Shown here piece after piece: positions 62,248 through 64,000 of a DNA stretch of 64,000 nt. The notes beneath the pieces were generated by a model that was not told the DNA's origin, did no database searches, and saw only the letters and a program-made list of their open reading frames with translations. How positions within the stretch are numbered: position 1 is the stretch's first letter; every line of letters begins with the position of its first letter. The DNA is taken from contig CAUJNA010003816.1 of assembly GCA_963377175.1 (NCBI GenBank), positions 587,501 through 651,500 on the forward strand. Reading direction: 5' to 3'. The stretch comes from Effrenium voratum (lineage: Eukaryota; Sar; Dinophyceae; Suessiales; Symbiodiniaceae). The position numbers were made by a program, and so were the translations under genes.

Positions 62248-62466
62248 ATGTCGCTTGACAACTTTCAGGAGACCACGCTCGATCGAGTGAGCAAGGCCAA
62301 CCACAAGCAAATGAAGGTCTGCTTGAGGACGGTCTATCACGTAGTGAAGATGCTTTCCTTCCCAGGGAAAAAACCCTTCTGCAAGGCCATCCTGCGCATG
62401 GTAGACAAAAAGCAGAATGGCCTTTTCCTGGAAGTCACTGGCAACAACGAGCAAGAAGTTCAAAAC
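62248..62466 (+). CDS. Right-edge gene, first exon
   Basis: Starts MSLDNFQETTLDRVSKANHK, then QMKVCLRTVYHVVKMLSFPG and NGLFLEVTGNNEQEVQNKC. ATG lies 26 nt after H9's stop codon region, so two genes are packed closely. Not a family I recognise. The coding sense continues downstream in another frame. Confidence 0.5.
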
Positions 62467-62767
62467 AAATGCAGCCATACGTGGCGCACAGCTGCACGAT
62501 CGTGGCCGGCTTGCTGGTGGTTCAGAATTCCAAGTGGCTCGCTGGATACTCGGCGACTGTCGGCTCGGCAGCGCAGGCCAAGGTGTTCGTCATGCCGGTG
62601 GCTGCGGCCCATCCTACGGCCATGGCCCTGCAGTCCTTGTGCCCGGTGGCCAAGTCGAACATCGGGGAACTGACTTCGCACTGTCAGGGACCCGTGCGAG
62701 CCGATATCGTGGGACTTCTCACACACGTAGAGATAGCTCCTACTGCCAAGCCCAAGGCGACGCTCTC
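62467..62767 (+). pseudogene. Right-edge gene, second segment, frame shifted
   Basis: Reads YVAHSCTIVAGLLVVQNSKW or, in the alternative frame, IRGAQLHDRGRLAGGSEFQV at first, then clearly AAQAKVFVMPVAAAHPTAMA, LQSLCPVAKSNIGELTSHCQ and VGLLTHVEIAPTAKPKATLS. It runs into the A-rich tract. Indels near 62,466 and 62,580 are likely. Confidence 0.45.
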
Positions 62768-62929
62768 CAAAAAACAAAAAAAAAAAAAAAAAAAAAAAAC
62801 AATAAAACATTAAAAAAAAAAAAAAAAAAAAAAATAACAAAAAAACAGAAAAAAAACAAACAAAATAAAAAAAAAAACAAAAACAAATAAAAAAAAAAAA
62901 AAAAAAACACACAAAAAAAAAAAAAAAAA
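62768..62929. repeat. A-rich tract inside the right-edge gene
   Basis: About 160 nt, mostly A with single C, T and G. It falls between two coding-looking segments. Could be an intron with an expanded A tract, a poly(A)-tailed insertion, or a sequencing/assembly artefact. Confidence 0.85.
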
Positions 62930-63304
62930 GGAAACGAATCGAAGGAAGAGATTGCCATCAGCGCCTGGGGCTCGCGGATGGTGAGCGCGGCCAGAGACAT
63001 GAAGGTAGGCCAGCTGGATCGACAACTGCCTCTTGCACAAGAAGCTCGATGGGTCCGTGGAAGGCTCTTGCGAGGACTTCCTGGACTCCGACCGGCACAG
63101 CTTCAGCCACCTGACCACAGATGTTGCGGGGAAGCGCGCCGAGCGCTTGCGGCAGCTCGACTGCGACAGGGGCCACGCCATTTCCACGCCGTGGAGCCTG
63201 CAGGCCGGCGCGCTGCGAATGAAGACGGACGGCTCGGAGAAGTACGTGTCTTGCGCAGCGACCGTTGCTGCTTGCCCCTTGACTATGCAGGACCGAGCTC
63301 CTGA
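62930..63304 (+). CDS. Right-edge gene, third segment
   Basis: The best frame reads LHKKLDGSVEGSCEDFLDSD, then RHSFSHLTTDVAGKRAERLR, QLDCDRGHAISTPWSLQAGA and LRMKTDGSEKYVS. The first part (62,940-63,030) is better in another frame (EEIAISAWGSRMVSAARDMK). A donor probably lies near 63,250. Confidence 0.4.
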   Translation, partial: GNESKEEIAISAWGSRMVSAARDMKVGQLDRQLPLAQEARWVRGRLLRGLPGLRPAQLQPPDHRCCGEARRALAAARLRQGPRHFHAVEPAGRRAANEDGRLGEVRVLRSDRCCLPLDYAGPSS

Positions 63305-63364
63305 GCCCCTTGTCTGCAGTTGGGTGACAGCCCTGTAGTGCTAGACTAGAACTCATGCGCTGAC

Positions 63365-64000
63365 AAACCGAAACGAGGCCGCTGTGGAGGTTGTGCTGCA
63401 TGGCATCTGGGTGACGAACGTGCACGGCAGCCCCAGCTATACACCTTGTAAGCACTGCCGCACCAAAATTGATGCAAGCACACAGGCCTGCAAGAAGAAG
63501 GCTGAGGGCTGCGCTTCCACGCCGAATGACGAGGTGGCTGTCCTTGCAACTTTGGACATTGCTGACCACACGGGCTGCTTGGAGCGTGTTCTCGTTGGCG
63601 AAGCTGCGCTGTGTGACTTGTCGGCTGCTGAAGATAAGCAGGCACTGCTGCGTATCCTTGACAAAGAGGGGCCCGAGGGGCTGTGCTTTCGAACTCAGCT
63701 GGACATTCGCTTGGCCACCAGCTCCAGCATGAACAAGTATCGGCCTGCGACAGACTCTACTGCTGCTACGACCCAACAGGACTCTCAAGACTCCGATAGC
63801 AAGGCTTCGATCACGACAGAGTGTCAGTTCCAGGTCCTGGCGGCGCAGCCGTGCTTGGGAAAGGCCTACGATGCTCATAGCCGCCCCATGATCAAAAAGG
63901 TGCTGCGCCTTGCCGGGTCGAGGCCAGAAGGGGCCGTGTATCCGGTTAGCAGCGTGTACACTGACGTGTCCTACTCCGGCATGGGCATCAAGGTCAACGG
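63365..64000 (+). CDS. Right-edge gene, last visible exon (runs off the window)
   Basis: Open to the end of the window: TNRNEAAVEVVLHGIWVTNV, SPSYTPCKHCRTKIDASTQA and CKKKAEGC with a C-x2-C...C-x5-C cluster, then EVAVLATLDIADHTGCLERV, ALLRILDKEGPEGLCFRTQL, and after a Ser/Thr/Gln linker ECQFQVLAAQPCLGKAYDAH and SVYTDVSYSGMGIKVN. The Cys cluster followed by beta-rich sequence recalls a zinc ribbon next to an OB-like fold (as in single-strand DNA-binding proteins), but the match is by pattern only. Confidence 0.55.

Overview
The window reads as nuclear DNA of a dinoflagellate (genus not determined). Evidence: long GC-rich unidirectional gene blocks; very small exons separated by introns of 1-2 kb or by tiny introns of 50-90 nt; introns that can be read with GA, GC and GT donors and AG|G acceptors; tandemly duplicated gene pieces; and mobile elements of kinds reported from dinoflagellates. 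No bacterial operon, rRNA, tRNA, CRISPR array or intact spliced-leader relic was recognised.

Layout. (1) 1-1,330 is an AAAC-type simple repeat. (2) 2,440-32,300 is occupied mainly by one minus-strand gene made of about 21 short GC-rich exons. Four exons join by eye into a textbook EH domain (31,354 to 27,660); later exons carry DFG/GF-rich, DPF, coiled-coil and NPF segments, so the product is probably an Eps15/Ede1-like endocytic scaffold. Its introns contain several small dispersed repeat families, including a TIR-bearing MITE, and a 6.3-kb same-strand DIRS-type retroelement (20,431-26,705) that encodes gag-like proteins, reverse transcriptase, a C5-cytosine DNA methyltransferase placed inside the RNase H domain, and a tyrosine recombinase. 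(3) 32,300-39,700 is a gene-free divergent strand-switch region packed with repeats: 1.4 kb of TTG-type repeats, a higher-order array with ten G-run/C-run hairpins, a 9-bp minisatellite, a 40-bp array, and twelve 73-bp repeats inside a large foldback.

(4) 39,850-64,000 holds plus-strand genes and degenerate gene copies: a J-domain protein with a Cys-rich C-terminal domain; an array of eight SAP-like modules; a broken, intron-containing DUF6570/PIF1-helicase (Helitron-like) gene at 45.1-52.0 kb; a small three-exon gene whose 5' region is repeated four times; a protein-kinase-like gene; a second protein sharing the Cys-rich C-terminal domain; a small zinc-binding protein; and a gene running off the right edge.

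The most interesting unexplained signal is a stem-loop family found nine times in the plus-strand block (40,520 to 62,243). Outer stems differ in sequence but stay complementary, while the 17-nt apical segment (consensus GGCGGRYGTTTCCGA) is conserved and itself forms an inner CGGR/TCCG helix. Most copies lie 0-130 nt after a stop codon, which suggests an RNA 3'-end signal or the tail of a SINE carried in 3' UTRs.

All exon limits were worked out by eye; those given to the base follow visible AG|G acceptors and reading-frame continuity, others are approximate.
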